Source of the DNA: Ancylostoma caninum
Lineage: Eukaryota > Nematoda > Chromadorea > Rhabditida > Ancylostomatidae
Reading direction: 5' to 3'
Length of the DNA: 64,000 nucleotides
Assembly: GCA_037903475.1 (NCBI GenBank)
Contig: JBAJFG010000006.1
Location: 509,501 to 573,500 of the forward strand
Below, in pieces: positions 11,040-23,700 of the stretch. Numbering within the stretch: the stretch's first letter is position 1; each line of letters starts with the position of its first letter. The notes beneath the pieces are model-generated. The model worked only from the letters and a program-made list of their open reading frames with translations, was not told the origin of the DNA and did not search any database. The translations under genes were made by a program, and so were the position numbers.

Positions 11040-14000
11040 ATGGAATGGCTGATTAGGTACGGTGGAAAAGCAGAAAATGTGCCAGGATATGATTGCAGGT
11101 GGGTCTTTTCCAATTTTTAAAGAACTTTGATGAAATCTGTGTGCTGGTAGGCAAGCTTGAGCTGGTTTCCATTAAATTACCACGTCTGATTTTCCTCTGA
11201 ACGCAATCTCGTTTATACCGGAACACGGATCCCGGTTGATACTCAGAAGCGAGGCAGGACTATGAGTACACTTTTGAGATCCCCCTTTAGCGTGCTCTGA
11301 ACTGTTAAACAGCTTCAGAGAACATCAGTCAATAGGTTGGAATGAAGCAATAGTGTTTGTAGAGAATTGGGTAGTGCGGTCCTATCGGTGGCAGATTTTG
11401 TAGAAAGATTTGTGACACAGTGGACATGTTGCATTTTTTGGCTGGCTATCGATATATAAAAAAATCTATAAAATAAATCTATAAAAATATAAAAAATATA
11501 TGAAATCATACAGTTAACCGATGACATAGAAGGTAGCCTTTTGGCCTTGAACAGATCTTTATCTGACAGGCACCCATTCAATCCTATGAACCAAGCTTGA
11601 ACCAATAAAATGATCTGATACTATTACTTGCTGCTACCATCTTTCAATTGATGCAACCTATGGTTTTCTATGTACTACCGTCGAACATTCACCTGTTGAA
11701 AGCTGCTCTAATTTAGGATGTAACCAATTTGAAGGAAGTCACTACTTCCGGGATTTGAAGAGGGTCGGGTTCCCGGCTGATGCATCATACACATGTCAAT
11801 CGTCGTTTTTGTGTGTGTTGATGGCACTTTGTTTTAAGATCCTTGAATTCAATATGCTCACCGACGTAAAAAAAAAACCAAACAGAAAACATTTTATAGT
11901 TGTAGCCAAACAACAAATAATATTAAAGGCAGCAGGAGCTGAAATCCTCGACTTCGAGCTGAGCTGTGGGTGATGAAGTACAGACTCAGCACATCAAAAA
12001 TGTGAAACGAACACAGACAATTATGGCTTACCTGCAGAGAAAATGGAACATTCGTCGCGAACACGCCTGGCCGTGTTCGCGCGCGGACGAGTTTTCCCTG
12101 GCGCAAAAAGCCATTGCAGTGCGTGGTTTGGCGCAAAGGGAAAACGAAATGCATTCAATTCACAGGGTTTCATGGCGGGACTCGGCCAAAACCACGCGCC
12201 GCAATGGCTTTCGCGCCGGGGAAAACTCGTCCGCGCACGAACACGCCTGGCCGTGTTCGCGACGAATGTTCCACTTTCTCTGCAGGTAAGCCATCATAGT
12301 CTGTGTTCGCTTCACAATTATGATGTGCCGAGTCTGTACTGCACCACCCGCATCTCATCTCGGAGTCGAGGATTTCGGCTCTTGCTGCCTTTAAGCTACC
12401 CGTAAAGACCGTAGGATTGCAGTAAATCGCTATGAGAGAGGTGAAATTTATTCAGTAGGCCTGAGCCTGCTTTTTGTAATTGTTGTGATATACATTGAGG
12501 AACTGCACTTTTATATTCACCGTTGAGCATCACCATTTAAAACTATAATAGATACAAATAAATAATAATAAATACGTAACAAACAGCAATATAGAATGCT
12601 ACTTACAGAATGCTTTACAGTTCTTCGGATCGGAAAAGCGGGACCACTAATTATGTGATCGGCACGGTGTTCATCATCTTTGGAACAGTAGCAGAAGTTG
12701 TAATTTTATATATTTACATATTCACTTCACTTCACATTCTAGTTTCCTCTTCTGACGTTTTTTCTCTCATACAGTCACCTATCTGATGACCCGTTTTATC
12801 CTTTGCTGACATTTTAATTGAGCTTGAATTCCTGCAGATTTTATACGCGCTGGATATGATGGTTATGGCACGGAAGAAATATCGTTCTCTCCCAAGTTAT
12901 AAAATCATGATAGCCTTGGGTATGTGAATATAAATAGTCCAATTTAAGCTGTAGTTGCGCACAATTGCTGTTGTGAATAAACAAGTGACCAAATGTTGCA
13001 AGAAAAAGGGAAAGGTTGTGAAAAAGAATTGATGAGTCTCCTCAGTCCTCTGTCCGACATAACTCAATCAGATCTTTTCAGGCATTTCTGATATGTTTGC
13101 TATATCTCTTACCTGTATATTAACGGGATACTTCTGGATTATTGGCGCTAAATACTGCACTAGCCCAAATTTTATGTATATAATTGGCGTCTTGGCAAAT
13201 GGTATCCACTTCAAACAACTCGCAAAAGTGCTAAATCTTGGTATAAGCTTCGGGTTCTCAATCTATTCAGCGATAGAGAACCGCCTAGTAGCTATTCTCC
13301 TCAGAATCGTGGTGTAGCTCCAACTAAGGCTCAAATAACTTTCAATTTGTTGTGTAACTATTTAAAAGTTTCGTTTAAGGATTTTACTGTAATAGTTGCA
13401 TGCTCTCTTTAGTTCTACTGACAAACCGCCTGCTAAACCTACGGAGTAAACCACTAACGCAAAAGGTAAGAGGAATGAACTAAAAAATCCTGCTCTTATA
13501 CCTGTAAATTTTTTTCAATTTTTTTTTCAGATCTTTGGAAACAATAGAATATATGTTATTCTATTAATTCCGCTTTCGTATACCATATGTTTCTGCTTAT
13601 TTACATATCCGGTCATTTTTAATTCTGATTACGGGGGATGGTTTTTCTACACATTTGAACCACACCATAAACCTCAAAATGTACGTAGAAATATAGTTTT
13701 ACAGAATCGTTAGACCTTAAGTGATTTAATTTCAGTACTATAACTATCCACATGTTGTAAATAATGTATTCATATTAACTGCGGTCTGCATTCTATCGTT
13801 GCTTTATTATCGCTCCGTTTCACGCTTTTCACGTATCGGCAGCGGCCTATCGTCCTGGGATCAGAAATCGGTGAGACACTCATTAAAAAAGGAAACTTAT
13901 GTGTGCAGTTGGAACTTGGCAGAAATTCCGAAATTTCAGCTCTTTATCCAATGTGCAATCATTTGGTCTGTCAACATTGCTATGTCACTTACTCACATTT

Positions 14001-14847
14001 ATATACAGTTCTTCCATAAGCCCTTTTTCATTGTCCTGATTGGTCACGTAGGCTGGCAACTCGGGCACGGTGAGAAATGTTATCTAGAATTGATAAAGAA
14101 TACCTTTGAATTTAGGTGTTTTCGGAAACTACAAGAGTAACACAATTTGCTGCGGGTGAATACATTCCTTCGTAGTTCGCAAACACGTATGTGTTCACCG
14201 GACACTGTTTGCAAACGCTGGGCTTTCTTCCTTTTCTCCCTCAGTGTTTGTCCCTCTCGTTGGCAACGTCTGTTTTCGTGGACGCGGCTAGGCTCTAACC
14301 AAGCGTGCAATGCACAAATGCAGAAATGTGGGGTAATAATGATGTGATAGTGTAGGATTCAATTTGCGTTCCTCATTAAAAAAATCATAAATTTCCTTAA
14401 TTCAAACATCATGTGGTCGCACATGTCGTTTGACTCCAATTTTGACAAGGAATCCAAAAATCTGCTCAAATTTGGAAAAGCTTCACTTTGAAAGGAGTTA
14501 CACTTCTGCGACGATGTGTTAACGACTAGTCCGTTGGCGACGGATTAATCCGTCGCGACCCGTTTTTTTCGCAGAAGTTACGGGCGGTATTGTATTTAGT
14601 TACAAACGAGACAAAAAGAAGAATATTGGACGAGTAAAGTCTCATTTCTTTTACGCAGTCAAGAATTGTTGAAAGATTGAAAATTGAAAAGCAACAAAGC
14701 ATAGAACTCTTTATTTTTTTTGTTTCAGTGTTTCCGGCGTTCGCTTATTTGTTCTTCAACAATACCTTACAACGAGAGATTCTTCTTTTATTCGCCCGCG
14801 ACAAACGACGTGCTCGCGATCGCTCCAACGTCATTACCACTTTCTAG
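11040..14847 (+). CDS. Srt-family seven-transmembrane chemoreceptor, copy A
   Basis: Nematode-specific G-protein-coupled receptor of the Srt family, expected in the membrane of chemosensory neurons. Nine exons: 11040-11098, 12621-12699, 12838-12919, 13082-13201, 13380-13465, 13531-13680, 13736-13870, 13940-14069, 14729-14847, giving 319 aa, near the usual family length. It starts MEWLIRYGG then ENVPGYDC. Landmarks are YKIMIALGISD (membrane segments 1-2), the YCTSPNFMYI loop, NRLLNL after segment 3, VIFNSDYGGWFFYTF, YYNYPHVVNN, SLTHIYIQFFHKPFF, GWQLGHG, and the closing FNNTLQREILLLF. Splice phases equal those of copy B. Intron 1 holds a palindromic element (11923-12394). All frames are open, so the gene looks functional. 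Ligand unknown. Confidence 0.9.
11923..12394. repeat. Palindromic TTAA-bounded element, copy 2 (472 bp), in Srt-A intron 1
   Basis: Same family as 8337-8811, bounded by TTAA at both ends, with about 205-bp inverted arms. It lies in the sense intron of a predicted gene, so the primary transcript would carry a long hairpin. Confidence 0.85.
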
Positions 14848-14983
14848 TTCATCCAAAGCGTTTATGGAAGTTCACCTTCGATGATTTTGATTTTCCGAAT
14901 GTGACTTTTTGTTCAGTTGCTTGATTTGTTGAGGTCAATGTCGATTGCTGGAATTGCTAGCACAACTGGTACGCGAATGTGCA

Positions 14984-14993
14984 AATAAATAAA
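14984..14993 (+). promoter_or_regulatory. Polyadenylation signal of Srt copy A
   Basis: Overlapping AATAAATAAA about 140 bp after the stop codon at 14845-14847. Confidence 0.55.
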
Positions 14994-15364
14994 CAGAATC
15001 AACTAGATGCATGTGCAAATAAATTTTATTCCACTTCAGTTACATTAAGAGTCTCGCGACTCTGAGTCTCTGATTCACGGCTCTTCAGACGGAACCGACT
15101 CAAAGATAGGATAGGTTGTATAACCTCTATAATCCATGAGCTCTTATTGTTACTACGTTTCCTACTTCCTATGCTTGCAATGTCGTTAGGGCTTACTCAG
15201 TGATCAGAAGCTTTCGGACATGGTGCATTCATCGGGATTGATCCTGGGCCGCTGGCTTTGCATTGAGCATTATACAAATGCACCACCAAGGCTGTGTGGG
15301 ATTTATTGCAGGATTTGAACCTGCACTATCAACGCGGTTTGTCTCAACTCTAGGTAAATTTCAG

Positions 15365-15676
15365 TCAAAACTCCGGAACGATAAAGGTTCCTGGCTTGAG
15401 TTTCTCCCGATGTTTTGTTTGTATCTTTCTTCCACCAAGACCTTCATTCATAATCGTCAACAACAGAAGAACGTCCACGACCTTGCTCAACTTCAGGATC
15501 AAGCCTCACCATTCCATTTCAGCATCGCCAAACTGGCCCTCCAGCAGTTCCATAATATGTATTCTTCCGTGTTTATATTCTACAGTGCATGCACGTTCAG
15601 ACATACTGAGTGCTGTCTGGTCCGTATTGACTACAAGGAGAGAATGGTGTTTTTCCACGAATTGAAGTTTTTCTTC
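15365..15676 (-). pseudogene. Interrupted 103-codon reading frame, unknown family
   Basis: The minus strand stays open for 104 codons apart from a single in-frame TGA at 15506-15508. The text on both sides has protein-like composition (…ELLEGQFGDAEMEW, stop, GLILKLSKVVDVLLLL…, KHREKLKPGTFIVPEF). It could be a decayed gene fragment, or two exons if the GTGAGG spanning the stop serves as a donor. I do not recognise a family. The plus-strand frames covering it are shadows. Confidence 0.25.
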
Positions 15677-16143
15677 TCATCCTAAAGTTTGAATAATTCA
15701 ACAGTTCTGTGAAAAAGCATGATAACAGCATTGTGGAGAAAGGGAAGAGCTTTTACAAGGTATAGAGTACGTCAAGGAAGAATGGCAGTGGAGAGAGGAA
15801 AATCGCAACTGAAAAAACGCCAGGACTTATGTTAACACCTAATAGTTACAACTGCTGTCTTGACGCCTCCATTGCTAGCCTGGAAAATTTGTTACAAACA
15901 CAACCTATAGTGAAACTCAACTCAACACCGCGGAAACACATAAAGTAAGCTTTGCAGTTATACATAATAGTGTTAGCATTAGAAAAAAATATGTTATGAA
16001 AACTACACACAGAAATAAAACTTGGGAGAACTTTAGAAAATATGTACAGGAAAAACGAAACTCTACATTCTCTCGTAATTTCTGAGCAACCTGGTCAGCA
16101 GCAAAAAAAGAACGTGCGGCTAAGAGAAGTCACGAATGTGCTA

Positions 16144-16207
16144 GCGTGCTATTCTCCTCGAAAACATCTTATACTCGAATAAGATGTCTTCGTCGAGAAC
16201 AGCACGC
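16144..16207. repeat. 64-bp hairpin, 29-bp arms
   Basis: GCGTGCTATTCTC… pairs with …GAGAACAGCACGC over 29 bp with about four mismatches and a 6-base loop. It could be a minimal foldback MITE. No second copy was found. Confidence 0.45.
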
Positions 16208-16785
16208 GGTCTACCAGGTTCACTAGAAAGGGTTGATCTTCTCCACATTTAATACGCTGAGGAAGTGAAACTGTGAATTATTGAGCTCTAAATTAAGAAA
16301 GCTGATCAATTTGTTAGCTAAGAAAATGCAATTCCTTCCTTTTCCCACCTCACATTCATCACAATTTTGGGTGTGGGGTGTGAATTGTGGCATGATGTGA
16401 TCTGTATATATATATAAAAGTGCAAACCTGTGTGTTTGATTGTTCGTTTGTATATTCGGAGTAGAAACCGTGAGGATGAACCGATGCGGACCAACTTTTC
16501 CAGACAGACTTTGCGTTGGACACGGAGGTCATAGGCTACTTTCTACACGAGGCCAGGTACATGTCTGCATGTCTGTCTGGGGTTCTTCAATACGCTGAAC
16601 ACGAATATGACAACCTTTTGAATGACAGTACTTTCGGCAGCTTCTGCTCACTTTTCGGTAGGGACATGTCATGTCTGCTTCTCCAACATGCTGAACATGA
16701 ACGTGATAACCATTCTGAGCCGAGGTATTAATTTACCTATTTTATTGGTTTTTTTGCTATTCTTGTTTAGGGAGAAGTGGGGATA

Positions 16786-17663
16786 CAGTCGCGGTCAAAA
16801 GTATTGCAACAACTGGTTTTTCGAGTATAACGTTTTGGGGGATACTTCAATTCGTGCAATTCCAAATATATACTATGGCTTATTACCATCGCTTCCAAAT
16901 AAATTGAACCTGCTTTCATCGCTAAATAAGACCTTACTCCAATCTTGGGGTGTCCAGTTCAAATGGCGGCGAGCGAATTGGACTCTTGCTCTTCTATTCT
17001 TAGCATTTATCAGGGGTTTCTTGGCTGGACGACGACCATTGAGATGTGCAGCACGTAAACGACGACTAACAGTACTGCGGCTGATGTTGAGTCTGTCGCT
17101 GGCATTGAATTCAGCCGCAATATCAACAGATGTGAGACTGGGATCGGATTTGGAGAGCCGGATCATGCGCACATCTTGACGATTAGAAGTCAGTCGCGGT
17201 CTGTCTGGTATCACAGCATTGGAAACTGACATCCTAGCTTCGAATCTCGAAGAAATACGAGATACAGTGCACTTCGGGATCTTTAGAATCTTTGAAATGG
17301 CCGTTACCGTCATTCCAGAGTTTTTCGTGTCCACCACAGCTCTTCTGACAGGAATGGGAACCTCAGGTTTTTTCGGCATCTTTGAAAATTGACACCTTAA
17401 CTAAAACCACTGTGGGACTAGCGGAGGATAGGCATGAGAAAAATTTACGAACTGAAAAACGCAAAGTGCCACTACCTCGCGAAAACGAACCTCCAACAAA
17501 ATTCTCTCTTGCAGGGCTGCAACTGACCGCACGATGGCCGCTCTTATTTTGCAAATTAGTCCCGTCATATGCTTCAACATAATCGGCTATCATGATATGT
17601 ATTGAGAAAGAAGTCGAGTTACACTCGAAAAACAAGTTGTTGCAATACTTTTGACCGCGACTG
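16786..17663 (-). mobile_element. Deleted Tc1-like transposon (878 bp)
   Basis: Termini CAGTCGCGGTCAAAAGTATT and its inverse AATACTTTTGACCGCGACTG flank the unit, with TA on both sides (16784-16785, 17664-17665). The inverted match runs about 40 bp. Full-length Tc1 relatives are about 1.6 kb, so roughly half the element is missing. The remaining half encodes the N-terminal transposase on the minus strand. Confidence 0.88.
16873..17379 (-). pseudogene. Tc1-like transposase, C-terminally truncated (168 aa)
   Basis: The product starts MPKKPEVPIPVRRAVV and carries two helix-turn-helix units: the first ends near KCTVSRI, the second near ISRSTVSRRLRAAHLNGRRP. The conserved VQFARRHLNW block leads to the first catalytic aspartate in FSDESRFNLFGSDG. 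The frame stops eight residues later, so the second Asp and the Glu/Asp of the DD(E/D) triad are absent. It should bind DNA but not cleave it. Full-length relatives have about 340 residues. The plus-strand frame at 16622-17179 is a shadow. Confidence 0.88.
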
Positions 17664-17880
17664 TATGTTTACCGAGTTTGACGATATAATTTTCGATTTA
17701 TTGGTTTCATCTATTTTCGGCCAAATTTGCTCAGGGACCGCCCAGGATATGCAAATTTTTGCCTGGGGGTCGGTGCGAACATTTCTACTTGGGATACGCT
17801 GTACACTTAAAGCTTTCAATATGCTGAACACTTAGTGGTATCCATTCTGAGCGATAGAAATTGATTTATCGATTTTGCTT

Positions 17881-20719
17881 ATTTTTCAACATTTTTGCAG
17901 AAAGTTCAAGATGAGGCATATCCACTGGGTTTTCCGAATACATCAAACACATACAGGGCATTCGTAAAAGAATAAACATCCGCCATTATGACCAGACAGC
18001 GAGTTGCTGAAAACCGTTTGCAAGATAGCTGCGAAGGCCACTGCGGAGCGTATTTCGGCATTTTGCCAATTTTGAACAGCTGGTGGCGCAGCACAAGAAA
18101 GCTGGCACTGCAGCTTTTTCGCCGCGATTTTTGGCGGAAATTTGAAGAAAAAAGAGGTTTTTCATACGCAATTATTAATCCTAGATTCCTCCAGCATCGA
18201 CGACGGGGCTACGTCTCACATTCGACGTATCCACCAGCGACGAACTGGAAAAAATGGTGGGAAACATTTTTTTAAAATGAGAAACAAGATAGTTTTCAAT
18301 AATAGTGGGAAATTATATCCATCTAGAGAAAGCATCCTACCAGATGAATGAATTCAGTCGCAGAAATATGCAAAAATCAACTTGAAACAGTACAGATTTT
18401 TGAATAGAAGCTGCTGCAGACGAAAAATTGCATCACGTAACGGCCATTGAATGATGACAAATCGATCGCAGCGGCCTGGTCTCACAACGTATGCGCGCAT
18501 ACGGTGGGCCCTTGATCTGCGAAGACACCTGGACAACGGCCTGGCGTTCCCGTGCTGAGCTGCAACGCGATGTTTACTCAGAGAAGTACGCCCTGTACAC
18601 GTTCCCCACGCAAGTGCCTGCTTATTGATCCATCGATTTCATTGATCTTTCGCTCTTTTTGCCTGGGGAAGGGAACACGTACCTAGTGGGGTTCCTAAAC
18701 ATGTAGGGCAGAAGAACACACTGCATGGCAACAAATTTGATTTTTTTTGCTCCAGCACAAGAATGAATAACTCAGGCACTCGCACCGGCCGAGGGGCGGT
18801 CGAATTTCAAAAACCGGCTGACTTGGACACTCGCGCATTCCGAGCGGCGGGCGATTCCGGCCCAGCCGGTTTAGGATGCGGAAGACGCTGAACACAAATG
18901 ACATGAACCTGAAGACGCTGAACACAAATGACATGCACTTTCCATGAAGCTATTACCAAATAACTATTATATTTTATTTTTCCGTTGATGGTGTAGTGAA
19001 AAGGGTCCTTTACTCAGGCTTGTCAACACATTGATCACAAAAACATGAAATAGTCGGGGCAGTAAAACACTCAAGCGAATCCGGACATGCCATCTAGTTG
19101 ACAAAAAAGGAGGGGTGGGGGGGGGGGGGAGGGGGGCAAAATTGGCTGTAATGTTTTGTGATCCAGAATAGTAGCGCATCAAAGATTTCACTGAACAATT
19201 TCGTTCTCTATGTCAATTTGAAGTCTCAGCAAATGTAGGCACACGTGCTAGTCTAAAACCTACCTATATGGGTTCTTCTGCAAAATTACTGCAACACGAG
19301 CACAATGATTAACAGGCTTGCAATGTTGAAACTTATTCTTTTAGATTACATAGTTCATCTTCAATATGACTATTCTGCATTCCTTTCTGCTTAGATGTCG
19401 TGCATTACACTTAGTCATCATCAGGGTACTGTAGTATGGCCAACGTGCCCGTTTTTCATCAGCTTTGCACTCACTGGCGGCGTTGAGCAGATCAGTGCTT
19501 GCAAGTCCAGATTCCTACGCGGATGTGAGCCGCAAAAAGCACGTCCTTGTATCCATCCTTGTCTAGACTTGATCCTCAAATTTCGCATGTAATCCGTTTC
19601 AAGCGGAGAAATGGTTAAATGGAGCCCTACTTCTCACTGTGGCTGCACAACTCTATGGTTCTTCGTTCAGCTCAATTTTTAGCGTAGGGTTGCGATAATG
19701 AAAGTCAGGTGACTCTAGATCTGCACATGTTGCTTTGACCAAAGAAAATAAAGACGATTTCAGGGGCGGAAATTTCAATTCATCTATACTGCCATTTTAT
19801 AGCTCTTTTGTGCGATCTAATTGGCGTCTTGCCCTTAGAAAAGCTAAAATTGACTTAAGTGATTACCCAAATTTCCGTATTTGGGAAATTATGTCAATTG
19901 TTAAAACTATGACGACAATCTACTATACCGAACGAAAACCTCGGCGCATGAGGGTATGACATATTCCCAACATCGGCAAAACCGCAAAGGAGCTAAAATT
20001 GATCACAAAAAAAGTTTAAAAAAAAAGCTCTTGAGATGATCACCCGCATGTTTTTGGCCATTGCAGGGAGCGTCTTGCGAGTATAAGGTATTGCCACATT
20101 CTTGTTTGCTTGTTTGCTTACAGTCAGCAAATCTGCCCCGAATACTAATAAAGAGACCCTTGCCTGAACACTTCCTTCAATAACAATGAAATTTCTTCAG
20201 CAAATAATTAATTTTGAGGCCAAATTGATCAGGCGATGCAAACTTCTTCAAAAGGTAGCATGTATTCCCGTCCTTGACACCTGTTCAAAAACGTTTAATA
20301 GGCAATTCTTGTGCGCAAATGAATAAAGTGGCTAAGTACTGCTAATAGGCTGGCATTTAATGACGTGAACAACCATTGTATTGCGTCAGACAACTAAAAA
20401 TTTAATGAGACCTTAGAAACTTCCCACGTCGACACACTGTATCCGGTCAGTTGAGTAGTCGTGTCGTCCATCACTTTTCTCAGTATTCATTCTTCATAAT
20501 AATCTTGGAAGCATATTCGTTACTGCTGATACAAAATAGTCGTTCTTTATAATAACATTCTGCATTTGAAACAAACTGAAAACAAGCTTCATTGACGCTG
20601 GACTTGGAGGACCGTTTATGCATTCATTCCTTTGATGATCATCCTCTTTATAATGTCTGTACTGGCTCGATACCAATACTAGAAAAAAAAACCAGTCTAA
20701 CTACCTCAAATTTACCCTC
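17881..20719. other. Intergenic, repeat-rich, no gene recognised
   Basis: Holds a GC-rich dyad around 18779-18880, a 31-bp tandem pair (GAAGACGCTGAACACAAATG…) at about 18880-18940, and a G-run at 19115-19130. No exon chain is supported on either strand. Confidence 0.35.
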
Positions 20720-20730
20720 AGAAATTTCAG
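20720..20730 (+). promoter_or_regulatory. Splice acceptor abutting the Srt-B start codon
   Basis: AGAAATTTCAG runs directly into the ATG at 20731. The same arrangement (GATTTCAG then ATG) occurs at 30231. It could receive a spliced leader in trans, or an upstream exon in cis. Confidence 0.45.
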
Positions 20731-23700
20731 ATGGAGTGGTTGATCAGGTATGGTGGAAATGCAGAAAATGTGCCAGGGTATGACTGCAGGTAGGCAATCT
20801 TTCCTCTCAGATTCCGCATCTATCGCCACTCAACAGTGCTCTAGCAGCTGGAATGCTGGTGTAGTGAGATTCAACAAAATTTTTCAAGTGAAACAGTAAC
20901 GCACGTCGAGTTATTGCATTAAGGGCGAGAAGCGCGGAGGCCGAACGATGCCTGCAGTGAAGGCCTCGTTCCATGTGATCACATCGGCTAGGATCCCTGC
21001 CTCAGCTTTTGGTCCGTGGTGTTTTGTAGTGGTGTGCACTACCTTCCAACCTATTTGAAAGAAATTGTTCGCACAGTTATGCGAATCTCTACACGTCTTG
21101 TCTGTGGTGGTAGTGAACCTGCTGAACTGTCATTCAACGATAAACGTTACCTCACATTTGCAGGTGAACTCACAATTTGTAATCAAACTATTCGTAATAC
21201 TGTTGTGTAGGCACGGACATGGACCTCGTTGTTTCGCGAAAAAGTCCTCCAGAAGACTTTTTGCTTATGGTTAGAGTTCATCGTTGTAGCCATTCAAGGG
21301 TGCACTGACTCCTCTTCGGTGGAGAACCCACCTGATCGATGTTCCCACTGTCTCGCTAAACATGACCTTCCGTCGGAAGTCATCGATGACCTCAAGTTCC
21401 TGGCGCTTAATTTTGACTACTATGTCTATGCGGTGGAGATTGTGGTGCAGAGCTTGTCCGCATACTTTGAAGACATCGAATATTCGATGGCTGAAAGTTC
21501 AAAGTCTCTGATGGTTGGAAGGATTTGCTAAAGCCTCATAATTGAAGCAGCTCGGCTAGCTCGTAGCTTGTCCATAGTTTTTCAAGAGGTTTACCACATC
21601 TGTGATCTATTGTTATTATCAGTGGCATGGACAACGCAGTTGTGTACTGTCGTTCAAGTATTCCTGTGGCGATCAGCTGGAAGGTGGTGATTGACCGCCG
21701 TTCGAAAGCTCTTCTGGATAAAATAGTTGCCTTTCATTTCTCGAAGGAAACACTTGAAACGTATAACTCACGTGGATGCCTGTAATGCGCCTGCTGCTCC
21801 TCATTATATGCCATTGCTAAGACACCCTATCATAAACGAAGGATTCTTTCATTTCTCTTTAATGACGGGAAAGCATCAATACAAAGCTGAAAGGCTAGTT
21901 GTTCTCAAGAAGGCTGGAAAATAGTTGCCTGCCCACTTCCAAATAAAATGGTTGGAAAATGAATACATAGCTTGTTTAATTTTGTCTAGGGTGGTCAGGA
22001 TGTCGAGCTAGTGTTCGAATTGTTTTCGGCTAATCCTCTCTGGCGCCTTTTTCCAAGAGGTTCTGAATATTTGAAAAAAAAACGGCAGGTATCTGCCAAA
22101 AAGACAGCATACCAATCGTCAAGGCTCTAGTATGCTCCTCTGTTGCCGTTAATTACTGAACTCGTCATGAAGAGGAATTAATTGACGATCACGCATATTC
22201 TGTCCACAGCGCTCCGGCCAGGGTCAGGATGGTTCGAGCACTTGTTTCGTTTTTCTTGGAAGGAGCGCAGCAGTCAAGAGCGTATTGTCGGATATCATTG
22301 ATATTCTGTACCGCTGGATTTCAGTCGAATAGTATCACACTCACTTCTTTCTCTCTCCCTCTCTGTAATCCACAGCTGGGTATACTCGGGACTAGATAAG
22401 AATACTTTAAGTGGTTTTCCAGATTTCTTGGGGAAAAGTCCTCTGACTGCCCACGGCAAGCTTAGTACGTTGTTTTCTTGTTTTGTTGGAATTGAGCACA
22501 CATGTGTGAGTCTTGCACTGACTTACACCGCTCTTAACGCCCTTTGATCGCGGAAGAGTTCCTTTCATCTGTATGGGTTGGAATAAACAAAAAACGAGAA
22601 CAAAGGTACCTAATCTCCGTTTCGTTCCTTCCACTAGTTTCGAGCGTACCTCCCCCCCCCGCAATCGTTTATGCGGCCTACCACTAATGGTGTCAAAAAA
22701 TAGAAGAAGCACTGCTAAAACCCTTCGGATCTGAAAATTAAAGAATATTTTGCAGTTCATCTGATCGCAGGAACGGAACTACAAGTCACACAATTGGCAC
22801 GGTGTTCATCACGTTTGGAATAATAGGAGAAGTTGTCGCTTTCCATACTTTTTTTTTCATGTTTCCACTGCTGTGATAAACTTTTTTTAGAATCACTCTT
22901 TGCCTGTAAAAGAAGCATTGTGTAGATATAGATTTTGCAGATTGTTTACGGGCTAGACATGATGGTTATGGTAAAGAAGAAATACCGTGCTTTCTCGTGT
23001 TACAAAATTATGATAGCCTTAGGTATAACACTTAATTGTATATTTATCTGCTGAAAACCACAAACCCCCTAGCTTTCCGCATGTGCTTCACTTCTTTTTA
23101 CAGAGATTCGTTTGAAAAACAGTTTATTGTGTACCATTTCTCAACAGTACAGTCAGATTCTATCACTTCCACAAAGTTTTCAGGCGTATGTGACATGTCC
23201 GCAATATTTGTCCTCTGTATCCTAGGTGGATATTTCTGGATGATTGGCGCTACCTATTGCACCAGCCCAAATTTTATGTACATCACTGGCGTCCTGGCAA
23301 ATGGTAACAACTCATTGCTTTTTTTTATAAACTGCTCAAACCATGTGAAAGTTTTTCGAATGATTCCAACAATCTGAATGCAATACTGAGACGACTCTTT
23401 TTATGTGCATGTAACAGCATGAGAGCATTTAATAAGCTCGTGGTGTTTTTCATAAACGTAGATACTCCAATTTTTCACAGCCAATATCAGAGACACTGAA
23501 TGGACCACATACGGTTCGCTCCGCAGCCAGTAGCAAATGGGTGCCCCCGGGCGACCCGGGGTCGTCCCTTTGCGTCCCTCTATTAAACATTAAATTAACG
23601 AGGCCACAGTTGAGTAAATGAATAAAACCACTACCGGATTTCTATGAACGGACCGTGTGGAAAGTGCGTGCAGTAGAACTAGTGCTCTACGATGCTTTCG

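Larger units (their letters stand above)
14994..16400. other. Intergenic stretch with tRNA-like T-arm and interrupted ORF
   Basis: On the minus strand at about 15312-15332, GCAGGTTCAAATCCTGC forms a perfect T-arm-like hairpin, without the rest of a tRNA. An interrupted frame and a hairpin are listed separately. Nothing else was recognised. Confidence 0.3.
16401..17880 (+). mobile_element. Helitron-like 5' region, interrupted by a Tc1-like element
   Basis: After an A at 16400, the sequence TCTGTATATATATATAAAAG followed by a G/T-rich tract resembles Helitron 5' termini. Downstream, a degenerate motif (TGCTGAACACG…TGATAACCATTCTGAG) occurs near 16592, 16690 and 17820. The last copy lies beyond the Tc1-like insertion at 16786-17663, so the host repeat resumes after it. 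A 3' CTRR end with its hairpin was not identified, so the right limit is approximate. No Rep/helicase coding remains. Confidence 0.4.

Noticed and set aside
12043..12405. ORFs of 62-120 codons in 8.4-8.7, 11.9-12.4 and 56.9-57.3 kb
   Set aside because: They recur because the 470-bp palindromic element is repeated; the same strings appear on both strands of each copy.
15263..15685. 140-codon plus-strand ORF
   Set aside because: Overlaps a tRNA-like T-arm read backwards and the better minus-strand frame; no motif and no splice support.
16622..17179. 185-codon plus-strand ORF
   Set aside because: It is antisense to the clearly homologous Tc1-like transposase at 16873-17379.
19100..19140. G-run as a quadruplex regulatory element
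   Set aside because: A simple G homopolymer, probably length-variable, with no gene nearby to regulate.
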